A DNA stretch of 64,000 nucleotides from Streptomyces caelestis (GTDB lineage Bacteria; Actinomycetota; Actinomycetes; Streptomycetales; Streptomycetaceae). The notes under the pieces are model-generated. The model ran no database searches, had not been told where the DNA came from, and was given only the letters and a program-made list of their open reading frames with translations. This document shows, piece after piece, positions 8,905 through 16,583 of the stretch; position 1 is the stretch's first letter, and each line of letters starts with the position of its first letter. The DNA lies in NCBI RefSeq assembly GCF_001279005.1, contig NZ_LGCN01000154.1, positions 88,839 through 152,838 on the forward strand, written 5' to 3'. The translations under genes were made by a program, and so were the position numbers.

Positions 8905-9867
8905 TCACCCCGCGACGTCCAGTACGAGCTTGCCGCGGGTGCGGTTGGTCTCGCCCCGACGGTGCGCCTCGGCGGCCTGCTCCAGCGCGAAGACGTGCTC
9001 GACCGCCACCCGGACCGCTCCGGAGTCGACCAGACCGGCGATGGCGGTCAGGGCCGCGCCGTCCGGCTCGACCAGAAGCGGACTGGTGCGCACCCCGGCC
9101 CGGCCGGCCGCGGCGGCGAGCGCCGGGGAGACACCGCCCGGGACGGAGACGACCAGGCCGCCGGGCCGGGTCACCGCGACCGACCGCACGTCGGTGGCGT
9201 CCAGGCCGCCGATCAGGTCGATGACGACGTCGACCCCGCCGGTCGCCTCCTCGAACCGCTGCCGGGTGTAGTCGATCGTCTCGTCGGCGCCCAGCTCCTC
9301 GAGCCAGGCGTGCCGGGACTCACGGGCGGTCGCGACCACTTCGGCGCCCAGGTGCCGGGCCATCTGCACCGCCAGATGCCCCACACCGCCGGCCGCGGCG
9401 TGCACCAGTACCCGCTGACCGGCCCGGACACCCGCGGTGTCGACCAGCGCGTGCCACGCGGTCAGCGCCGCGAGGGGCAGGGCGGCGGCCTCGGCGTGCC
9501 CGATCGAGGCGGGCTTGCGCGCGAACTGACGGGACGGCGCCGTCACGTACTCGGCGTAACCACCGGCCGGGCGCGGGAACCAGGGCATCGCGTACACCTC
9601 GTCACCGGGCGCGAGCGTGGTGACGCCGAAACCGACCTCCTCGACGACCCCGGAGACGTCCCAGCCCAAAATCAACGGCAGCCTCTGCAGTCCCGCCATG
9701 CCCTGTCCCGCGCGGGTCTTCCAGTCCACCGGGTTGATCCCGGCGGCGTGCACCCGCACCAGCACCTCGGTCGGCAGCGGTTCGGGCCGCGCGACCCGCC
9801 CGACGGTCAGCACCTCCGGCCCGCCGAACCCGCTGAGGGTGACGGCCCGCATGGTGTGCTCGCTCAT
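8905..9867 (-). CDS. NADP-dependent quinone oxidoreductase-like MDR enzyme
   Basis: A 320-residue medium-chain dehydrogenase/reductase of the zinc-independent quinone oxidoreductase type. The N-terminal GroES-like part has HAAGINPVDWK and DVSGVV. The NADP-binding Rossmann motif is AAAGGVGHLAVQMARHLGAEV around residues 155-175. No structural zinc cysteines are present. It probably reduces quinones or enones with NADPH. The start at ATG 9867 follows GAGGAG. It is divergent from the GlxA-type regulator (125 bp between starts), so that regulator may control it. This arrangement is common in Streptomyces. Confidence 0.87.
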   Translation of the reverse strand: MSEHTMRAVTLSGFGGPEVLTVGRVARPEPLPTEVLVRVHAAGINPVDWKTRAGQGMAGLQRLPLILGWDVSGVVEEVGFGVTTLAPGDEVYAMPWFPRPAGGYAEYVTAPSRQFARKPASIGHAEAAALPLAALTAWHALVDTAGVRAGQRVLVHAAAGGVGHLAVQMARHLGAEVVATARESRHAWLEELGADETIDYTRQRFEEATGGVDVVIDLIGGLDATDVRSVAVTRPGGLVVSVPGGVSPALAAAAGRAGVRTSPLLVEPDGAALTAIAGLVDSGAVRVAVEHVFALEQAAEAHRRGETNRTRGKLVLDVAG

Positions 9868-9992
9868 GCTCTCCTCGTTCCTGTCCGTTTCGCCCGTACG
9901 ACGACCGGGCCGCGCCCGGTGATCATCAGCTTCGTCGCACCGCCCCGGACACGGCGAGTGGCTGGAGAGCCACCTGTCGTACCATTCCAGCC

Positions 9993-10973
9993 ATGGCGCA
10001 CCGCATTGCCGTTCTCGCTCTCGAAGGCGTCCTCACCATGGACCTCGGCATCGCCGCGCGCGTGTTCGGCGCGGCGCGCGATCCGTCCGGCGCACCGCTG
10101 TACTCCGTGACGACCTGCTCGCTCGGCGGTCGGCCGGTCCGCACCCACGAGGGCTTCCGGATCGCCGTCGACGACGACGAGTCCCTCCTGGAGAACGCGG
10201 ACACCGTGGTGATCGCCACCCAGGAACCCGAGGGGCATCTGCTCGCCACCGGCGAGCTGCCCGCGGAGGTCGCCGGGGCGTTCGCCCGGATCAATCCGCA
10301 CACCCGCGTCGTCAGCCTGTGCACCTCGGCGTTCCTGCTCGCGGCGGCCGGGCTGCTGGACGGCCTGCGGGCCACCACCCACTGGGCGCTCTGCGACTCG
10401 TTCGCCCGGCTCTTCCCCCGGGTCGAAGCCGATCCGGACGTCCTGTTCGTCGACAACGGACGCATCCTGACCTCGGCGGGCGGGGCCGCCGGCATCGACG
10501 TGTGCCTGCACCTGATCCGCCGGGACCACGGCGCGGCGGTGGCCGGCGCGGCGGCGCGCCGGTGCGTGGTCGCGCCGTGGCGCGAGGGCGGGCAGGCGCA
10601 GTTCATCGAGCACCCGGTGCCGAAGGACGCCGACCGCTCCACCTCGGCCACCCGGCAATGGGCCCTGAACCGGCTGGCCGAACCCCTCACCCTGGAGGAC
10701 ATGGCCCGGCACGCGCACATGAGCGTGCGCACCTTCACCCGGCGGTTCCGCGACGAGGTGGGCACCAGCCCTCTGCAGTGGCTGCTGCGGTGCCGGCTGG
10801 ACCAGGCGCGCCGGCTGCTGGAGTCCACCGACCTGACCGTCACGCGCGTGGCCACGGCGAGCGGTTTCGGCGACGCCGTCGCACTGCGCAAGCACTTCTA
10901 CGGCCACCTCGGCCTGTCCCCACTGGCCTACCGCCGTGCCCACAACGCCCCGGACCCGACGGCGACGGGCTGA
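9993..10973 (+). CDS. GlxA-family AraC-type transcriptional regulator
   Basis: A 326-residue regulator with a DJ-1/PfpI-like N-terminal domain (residues ~5-190; the nucleophile region VSLCTSAFLLAAAG retains Cys) and a C-terminal AraC double helix-turn-helix (LTLEDMARHAHMSVRTFTRRF, then VTRVATASGFGDAVALRKHF). The DJ-1-like part probably senses a ligand rather than acting as an enzyme. It is divergent from the MDR oxidoreductase and likely regulates it. No clear Shine-Dalgarno precedes ATG 9993, so translation may start on a leaderless or very short leader transcript. Confidence 0.88.
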   Translation: MAHRIAVLALEGVLTMDLGIAARVFGAARDPSGAPLYSVTTCSLGGRPVRTHEGFRIAVDDDESLLENADTVVIATQEPEGHLLATGELPAEVAGAFARINPHTRVVSLCTSAFLLAAAGLLDGLRATTHWALCDSFARLFPRVEADPDVLFVDNGRILTSAGGAAGIDVCLHLIRRDHGAAVAGAAARRCVVAPWREGGQAQFIEHPVPKDADRSTSATRQWALNRLAEPLTLEDMARHAHMSVRTFTRRFRDEVGTSPLQWLLRCRLDQARRLLESTDLTVTRVATASGFGDAVALRKHFYGHLGLSPLAYRRAHNAPDPTATG

Positions 10974-10997
10974 CCGCCCCGGGATCCCGCCGGACGG

Positions 10998-12530
10998 TCA
11001 GCGGCGACGGCGCCGTACCAGGCGGCGGAAGGCCCTCGGCCCGCCGGCCGGTGCGGGCAGGGCGCCCGCCACCGCGTCGGCCAGCAGGGAGGCGACGGTC
11101 TCGGCCGCGCAGGCGCGGTTGGCGCCGATGCCTCCCGAGGGCCCGCGTTTGATCCAGCCGACGACGTACGTCCCGGGTCTGCCGGCCACCCGGCCGCGCT
11201 CGTGCGGCACGGTCCCGGTGGTCTCGTCGAACGGCAGCCCCGCCTGGGCCACCCCGCGGTGGCCGACCGCCCGCAGCACCAGGCCGGCCGGGATCTCCAG
11301 CTCGGCGGTGGTGCCGGTGACCCGCACGGCACGCGTCTCCTCGCCCCCGCACACCGCCACGGGGGAGGAGAGGAAGCGGAACACGATGCGCCGCCGCCGT
11401 CCCGCCGCGCCCGGCGGCAGGGACCAGTCGACGGCCTCCCGCGCCACGCCCCGCAGCACCGCCGCCTTGTCCCCGGCGCCGGAGGCGTCGACCGCCGCGC
11501 CGATGCGCGGATCGTGGTCGTCGATGAGCAGATCCACTCCGGGAAGGTGCTTCAGGGCGAGCACCTCGGGCCTGGTGTACGCCGCGTCCTCCGGTCCGCG
11601 GCGCCCGAGCAGCACCACCTCGCGCACCTTGCTGCGGCGCAGTTCCGCCAGCGCGTGGCCGGCGATCCCGGTGCCGGCCAGCGTCTTCGGGTCGGTGACG
11701 AGGATCCGTGCGACATCGAGGGCGACGTTGCCGTTGCCGACCACGACCACACGCTCGCACGACAGGCCGACGGCGTCCGGAGCGACCTCCGGGTGCGCGT
11801 TGTACCAGGCCACGAACGTGGTCGCGGGGACACTGCCCGGCCGGTCCTCGCCCGGAACGCCCAGCCGCCGGTCCGTGCCGGCGCCGACCGCGTAGATCAC
11901 CGCGTCGTGGTGCGCGGCGAGTTCCGCCGCCGTGACGTCGGCGCCCACGTCGAGGCCCAGGTAGGTCCGTGCGCGCGGATGGGTGAGGAAGCGGGCGAAG
12001 GTCTCGCCCACCTTCTTCGTGGCCGGATGGTCCGGCGCCACGCCGTACCGGACGAGCCCGCCGGCGACCGGGAGCCGGTCGACGAACGTCACCTCGGCCC
12101 GCGTGTGCAGCAGCAGGTCCCTGGCGGCGTACATGCCGGCCGGGCCGGTGCCGACGATCGCGACCCGCAGCGGCCCGAAGTCCGGGGGCAGCACCCGGTC
12201 GAAGGACGGCGCGCCCCAGGCGTGGAGGTTCGGGCCCGAACGCGCCGGTGTCCCCGTCTGCTCGGGGGCCTGCCCGTCCTGCTCGAAGTAGGCCGCGTTG
12301 ATCCGCGCGTACTCCCGCTGTCCGCCGGTGAGCCGGTCGACCGGGAGGACGGCGTCCACCGGGCAGGCGTCGGCGCAGGCGCCGCAGTCGATGCAGGCCC
12401 CGGGGTCGATGTGCAGCAGCTCCGTGCTGCCGAAAGCCCGTTCCTCGGGCGTGGGGTGAATGCAGTTGACCGGGCACACGGACACGCAGGTGGCGTCGTT
12501 GCAGCAGGTCTGGGTGATCGCGAAGGCCAT
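10998..12530 (-). CDS. ferredoxin fused to ferredoxin-NADP+ reductase (FprB/adrenodoxin-reductase type)
   Basis: A 510-residue fusion. Residues 1-85 are a 7Fe/8Fe-type ferredoxin with CxxxxCxxxC and CIDCGACADACP cysteine clusters. Residues ~110-490 are an adrenodoxin-reductase-like flavoprotein with an FAD motif VGTGPAGMYAARDL and an NADP motif VGNGNVALDVARIL. It passes electrons from NADPH to an iron-sulfur carrier and on to an oxygenase. It starts 48 bp after the AurF-like diiron oxygenase stop on the same strand, so it is most likely that enzyme's electron donor. The C-terminus is very basic (RRLVRRRRR). The family is secure; the partner is inferred from position. Confidence 0.9.
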   Translation of the reverse strand: MAFAITQTCCNDATCVSVCPVNCIHPTPEERAFGSTELLHIDPGACIDCGACADACPVDAVLPVDRLTGGQREYARINAAYFEQDGQAPEQTGTPARSGPNLHAWGAPSFDRVLPPDFGPLRVAIVGTGPAGMYAARDLLLHTRAEVTFVDRLPVAGGLVRYGVAPDHPATKKVGETFARFLTHPRARTYLGLDVGADVTAAELAAHHDAVIYAVGAGTDRRLGVPGEDRPGSVPATTFVAWYNAHPEVAPDAVGLSCERVVVVGNGNVALDVARILVTDPKTLAGTGIAGHALAELRRSKVREVVLLGRRGPEDAAYTRPEVLALKHLPGVDLLIDDHDPRIGAAVDASGAGDKAAVLRGVAREAVDWSLPPGAAGRRRRIVFRFLSSPVAVCGGEETRAVRVTGTTAELEIPAGLVLRAVGHRGVAQAGLPFDETTGTVPHERGRVAGRPGTYVVGWIKRGPSGGIGANRACAAETVASLLADAVAGALPAPAGGPRAFRRLVRRRRR

Positions 12531-12578
12531 GGTCGTCCACTCTGCTGAAGGCCGGGAGGGGGCGCGGACCGGAGGTCG

Positions 12579-13466
12579 TCAGACGAGGTGGGCGCGCTTG
12601 TAGAAGTGGAGCGCCGGCCCGGTGAGCAGTCCCACCGAGGCCAGGAACTCCATCAGGCCCGAACAGCTCGCCCGCATCATCGACTTGTGGTGCTCGTTGG
12701 CCTTCGCCTCGCGCAGGGCGCGTGCCTCGTCCAGGCCGGCGTTCGCGTAGACCTTCCGGTTCACCATGCTGGTGACGATGACGTAGGCCGCGACGGCGAT
12801 CAGCAGGGCGTGGACCCGGCGGCGCAGCCGCCCGGCACGCGCGAGGCGCCTGCGCGTCTCCTCGCGGGCGAACTTCATGTGCCGGGACTCCTCGACGACA
12901 TGGATGTTGTTGATGGTGCGGACGAAGGGCACGACCCGCTCGTCGCGCATCCAGTCGCGCTGCATGACGTCGAGGACCTCCTCGGCGACCAGGATCGCCG
13001 CGTACGCGGCCTCGCCGAAGGCGACGGTCTTGAAGAGCCTGCCCAGTTCGAGCGCGACCCGGTGCGGCCGGTAGGCCGGGGCCCCGAGCTTCTTCGCCCC
13101 GCGGGCGAACATGATCGAGTGCCGGCACTCGTCGGCGATCTCGGTGAGCGCCCACTGGACGGTGTCGTCCGTCGGGTCCTTGGCGTAGATGTCCCGCAGC
13201 ACCATCTGCTGCAGGATCATCTCGAACCAGATGCCGGTGCCGGCGACGGACGCCGCCTCCTGGCGCGTCAGCGCCTTGCGCTGCGCGTCGGTCAGCTCGT
13301 TCCAGTACGCCGTCCCGTAGAGCGTGCTCCACTCCGGGCTGGCGCCGTGGAAGTCCGTGTCGAGCGGCGTGTCCCAGTCGACCTCGGTGAGCGGGTCGTA
13401 GGAGAGCTGCGCGGACGAGTCCAGCAGCCGCCGGGCCATGCCGTCGTCGGAGGTCCTGTTCCCCAT
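12579..13466 (-). CDS. AurF-like diiron oxygenase (DUF3066/p-aminobenzoate N-oxygenase family)
   Basis: A 295-residue helical protein with the paired ExxH iron ligands of AurF-type non-haem diiron enzymes: DECRHSIMF near residue 110 and EESRHMKFA near 190, plus further Glu residues (EEVLDVMQ). AurF oxidises aryl amines; most actinobacterial relatives have unknown substrates. ATG 13466 is chosen over ATG 13484 because GAGGAG lies 8 bp in front of it, while the upstream ATG has no ribosome site. It is the first gene of a two-gene unit with a ferredoxin-ferredoxin reductase and is preceded by a palindromic TTACC/GGTAA element. Confidence 0.87.
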   Translation of the reverse strand: MGNRTSDDGMARRLLDSSAQLSYDPLTEVDWDTPLDTDFHGASPEWSTLYGTAYWNELTDAQRKALTRQEAASVAGTGIWFEMILQQMVLRDIYAKDPTDDTVQWALTEIADECRHSIMFARGAKKLGAPAYRPHRVALELGRLFKTVAFGEAAYAAILVAEEVLDVMQRDWMRDERVVPFVRTINNIHVVEESRHMKFAREETRRRLARAGRLRRRVHALLIAVAAYVIVTSMVNRKVYANAGLDEARALREAKANEHHKSMMRASCSGLMEFLASVGLLTGPALHFYKRAHLV

Positions 13467-13499
13467 GCCGAGGGCTCCTCGCATCGAGTCCGGTCAGTA

Positions 13500-13512
13500 T
13501 TACCGCGGGTAA
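13500..13512. promoter_or_regulatory. palindromic operator candidate upstream of the AurF-like gene
   Basis: TTACCGCGGGTAA is a perfect inverted repeat (TTACC/GGTAA, 3-bp centre) 34 bp upstream of the AurF-like start. Palindromes of this size and AT-flanked composition are typical binding sites of TetR-family repressors of lipid and redox genes in actinobacteria. No TetR gene lies in the window, so the regulator would act from elsewhere. Confidence 0.5.
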
Positions 13513-13616
13513 CCATCCCGCTTGCTGACGAACTGTATAGCAAGAGGGGCCGTGTTCCTACCCCCGAGTAGCGGAAGGGGGCCTCCGCGTCCCGGATGTC
13601 ACCTCCCGTCCCGGAT

Positions 13617-13799
13617 TCACTCGACTCCGCCGGGAGTGGGCTGGGGCGTGCGGCCGGCGAGGACCTCCCGCAGCCGCTGCGTGCCCTGCTCGACGGCCGC
13701 CGAGGTGCTGTCCTGCTCGACCCCTCCGAGCCCGCCGTCGGTGACCGTGATCGCGTTCGCGTCGATCCGGACGGCGGCCACCTCCAGGGTGAGGGCCAC
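13617..13799 (-). CDS. small ORF, 60 residues, possibly a gene remnant
   Basis: GTG 13799 opens a 60-codon frame reading VALTLEVAAVRIDANAITV and ending QPTPGGVE. The amino-acid make-up is protein-like and unlike the basic shadow frames nearby, but I recognise no family and no ribosome site. It directly abuts the truncated MHS transporter, so it may be what the rearrangement joined there. Confidence 0.35.
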   Translation of the reverse strand: MALTLEVAAVRIDANAITVTDGGLGGVEQDSTSAAVEQGTQRLREVLAGRTPQPTPGGVE

Positions 13800-13819
13800 G
13801 GGCTCGCCCCCGCTCCTCC

Positions 13820-14800
13820 ACCTTCATCGCGGAGTACGCCCCGGACAAGCGGCGCGGCTGCTTCGGCAGCTTCCTGGAACTGGGCACGCCGGCCGGGTAC
13901 ACCGGCGCGGCGGGTCCGGTGACGGCCCTCACCGCCTGGCTCGGCACCGAGGCGATGGACGCCTGGGGCCGGCGCATCCCGTTCCTGGCGGCCGGGCCGC
14001 TGGGCATCGTCGGCGTCCACCTGCGGCTGAAGCGGGACGACACACCGGCCTGTCCGAAGCTGGAGCAGGGCGACGTCCACGTCTCCGAGGCCGCGAGCCA
14101 GAAGGAGACCACCGCCCGGCGCGACCTCGCCAAGATCTTCCGGCAGCACTGGCGGACGCTGGTGCTGTGCGTCGCCCTGGTCGGCGCCCACAACATCACC
14201 GACTACCTGCTGCTGTCGTACATGCCGACGTACCTCTCGGACGAGCTGCACTACAGCGAGACCCACGGTCCGCCGATCCTGGTGGCCACCATGGTGCTGC
14301 TGATGCTGGTCCTCAACCAGGTGGGCCGGCTGAACGACCGGTACGGCCGCAAACCGTTGCCGACGACCGGCATGCTGGGCTTCTTCTTCCTGCCCGTCCC
14401 GGCGTTCCTGCTGGTGCGGCAGGGCAGCCCGCTCGCCGTCTCGGCCGGCACGCCGATGCTCGGCCTGTCACTGGTCCGCCTGCTCGGCACCATGTCGGCG
14501 GCGCTGCCGGCCATGTTCCCGACATCGGCGCGCTACGGCTCCCCGTCGGTCGGCTACGACCTGTCGGCGTCGCTGTTCGGCGGCACGACACCCCTGGTCA
14601 TCACGGCGCTGACCGGCGCGACCGGATCGGACGTGATGCCGGCGTACTACACGATGGCCGCGGCTCTGGTCGGTGTCGTCGCGGTGGCCTGCATGAAGGG
14701 GACGGCCCAGCAGCCGCTCGAGGGTTCACCGCCCTCGGTGCAGACGGAACGGGAGGCGACGGAACTGGTGCGGTCGCGGACACCGGCGCCGAAGTCCTGA
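13820..14800 (+). pseudogene. 5'-truncated MHS-family (ProP/shikimate-type) transporter
   Basis: The frame becomes protein-like at TFIAEYAPDKRRGCFGS near 13820, which is the conserved loop after the fourth helix of metabolite:H+ symporters of the MFS. It then continues through the C-terminal six helices with the second signature loop NDRYGRKPL to the stop at 14800. The first ~140-150 residues of the family, including the signal for membrane entry and the first signature loop, are absent. Upstream sequence (13520-13815) has no homologous frame. The only in-frame start inside is GTG 13919, within the domain. It is a beheaded gene, most likely not functional. Confidence 0.75.
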
Positions 14801-14857
14801 CGGGGACCCACCGGACGGCGACGTGCCGAGGACGCGGCAGCGGTGCCTCCCCCGGAG

Positions 14858-16417
14858 TCACAGGCCGGTGACCTTGCCGCTCGCCGAGACGTCGTAGACG
14901 AGGGTGACCGTGCGCCGCCCGCCCGGGGCCAACGGGACGTTCCAGCGGACGATGCCGTCCGCGTCGACGGCGTCGGGCGCGGGGGAACAGCCGTCCCGGC
15001 GCAGGCGCACCTCCACCGCCGAGACCTCGGAGACCGGGACGCGCTCCCGGACGACGACCACCCGGTCGTCGTGCTCGCCGGGGGCGGAGAACCTGGAGAG
15101 GTGCAGCCGGACGGTCCGGGTGAGCACGGTCCGCTGGGTGAGGCCCGCGGTCTCGCGGGTCTCCTCGGCCTCCCGCAGCACCCGGTGGTCGTCCCGGCTG
15201 CCGAAGGCGAGCTCGACGGGGGCGCCGGGCGCGGTGAAGTCCAGGGTGCCGCGTCCGCTGAACCCACTGCCGCGGACCAGGTCGACGGGCCCGGCGAGCA
15301 GCGCGTGGCCCGACAGGTTGTCGCACCGCACCACCTGGCTGACCAGGGGCGACAGCTCGGGCGAGCAGGCGTACTCACTCCTCGCGGCCGCGGTGAAGGA
15401 GGACAGCGGAACACGGTGGGCGCGGCCGTCCGCCGGCACGGAGACCGGCGCGGGGGAGTGGAGCACGCGCACCTCGCCGCCGTCGTCCACACCCGGCGGT
15501 CCGAGCACGGGGACGGGGCCGAGGTCCGCGATCTCCTCCTCGCGCAGGTCGACGTGGACGGTGCGGCGCTCCGCGGCGGAGCGGTCGGTGAGCGTCAGCC
15601 GGTCCTCGCCGAGCCGGGGCGGCTCCGCGCCACGCGCGGAACGCGCCGTCGACAGGGTCAGCCGTACGTTCGACCAGTCCTCGCCGGTGCGCTGCCAGAC
15701 GATCGCGTCCGTGTCCAGCGTGAGGGACTCCCCGTCGAGCACGGCCCGGTAGGCGGGCCGCCACACCGCGCACGGGGTGAGGTGGCTCAGGCGCAGCCCG
15801 GCCTGCCCGGCGGCCGAGGCGTGCACGGTCAGCTCGATGTGACCGACCAGTTCGGCGGGTTCCGTCTCGGAGAGCCGCACGGCCCGCTGGACGTCGGAGA
15901 GCTCGGCGAGGACGGTGGCCGACTCGGCCTCCACGGAGCGCAGCCGCTCGCCGTTCGAGTCGCGTTCGTCGTCCACCCGGTCCAGCTCCCGGGTCCAGCG
16001 GTCCCTCTCCGCCTCCCCGGAGCCGGCGCCCTCGCCGATCTCCCGCAGCAGATCGGCGGCGAGACGGCCGAGCAGGTCGAGGCGGGTACGGAGCCGGTCA
16101 CACCGCTGCTCCAGCGCCGTCCGTTCCTCTTCCAGGGCCGTCGCCCGCCGGCGCAGCGCGGAGTCGTCGTCGGCGGGCGACGGCCCGCGCGGCGTCCAGT
16201 CGCGGACGATCCGCGCGTCGAGCACGGCCGCCGGGTGGCCGGCGGTCAGCTCGGCGTGCAGGGTGCGGTCGACGGCCAGCGCGCTGACCGGTCCGAGGCG
16301 CAGCCGCTGCGTGCCGGCCCGCAGGTCGAGCACGATCGCGCGCTCGACATGAGCGCGGTCCTCCGTACAGGTGACGGCGGTGACGGGGAGGGGGATGAGC
16401 TCCGATGACGTAGACAT
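14858..16417 (-). CDS. DUF4139 domain protein (mucoidy-inhibitor A-like), gene 1
   Basis: A 519-residue protein with the usual plan of the family: an N-terminal short beta domain (DUF4140-like), a long central coiled coil (residues ~95-165, rich in Glu/Arg/Leu heptads), then the DUF4139 beta-rich domain with PAYRAVLDG and WQRTGEDWSNVRLTLSTA. No signal peptide is visible. ATG 16417 follows AGGAG. It lies immediately downstream of a second DUF4139 gene. The original end of that gene (a frame ending KALAGGNRRS) can still be read just before this start, so the pair was once separated by only a few bases. Function is unknown. Confidence 0.85.
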   Translation of the reverse strand: MSTSSELIPLPVTAVTCTEDRAHVERAIVLDLRAGTQRLRLGPVSALAVDRTLHAELTAGHPAAVLDARIVRDWTPRGPSPADDDSALRRRATALEEERTALEQRCDRLRTRLDLLGRLAADLLREIGEGAGSGEAERDRWTRELDRVDDERDSNGERLRSVEAESATVLAELSDVQRAVRLSETEPAELVGHIELTVHASAAGQAGLRLSHLTPCAVWRPAYRAVLDGESLTLDTDAIVWQRTGEDWSNVRLTLSTARSARGAEPPRLGEDRLTLTDRSAAERRTVHVDLREEEIADLGPVPVLGPPGVDDGGEVRVLHSPAPVSVPADGRAHRVPLSSFTAAARSEYACSPELSPLVSQVVRCDNLSGHALLAGPVDLVRGSGFSGRGTLDFTAPGAPVELAFGSRDDHRVLREAEETRETAGLTQRTVLTRTVRLHLSRFSAPGEHDDRVVVVRERVPVSEVSAVEVRLRRDGCSPAPDAVDADGIVRWNVPLAPGGRRTVTLVYDVSASGKVTGL

Positions 16418-16583
16418 GCTGGGTCAGCTCCTGCGGTTGCCGCCGGCGAGGGCCTTGCCGGCCGGGATCCGGATGTCGTAGCCGCCGTCGAGGGCTGCGG
16501 TGCCGCCGGCGGCAACCGCAGGAGCTGACCCAGCATGTCTACGCCATCGGACCTCATCCCCCTCCCCGTCACCGCCGTCACCT
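16369..16583. repeat. 80-bp inverted duplication (snap-back palindrome) between the DUF4139 genes
   Basis: Bases 16369-16448 and 16504-16583 are reverse complements over 80 bp with only two mismatches (16408/16544 and 16400/16552), separated by a 55-nt loop. The left arm is the genuine start of the downstream DUF4139 gene, with its ribosome site and first ~16 codons. The right arm is an inverted copy that begins an out-of-context ATG at 16535 (MSTPSDLIPL) running only 22 codons. The loop still holds the original C-terminal codons of the upstream gene. RNA from this region would fold into a very stable hairpin. Confidence 0.9.

Noticed and set aside
10840-13332. Long minus-strand frame spanning the ferredoxin-reductase and AurF genes
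   Set aside because: It runs in another frame through two well-recognised genes and has a basic, low-complexity composition.
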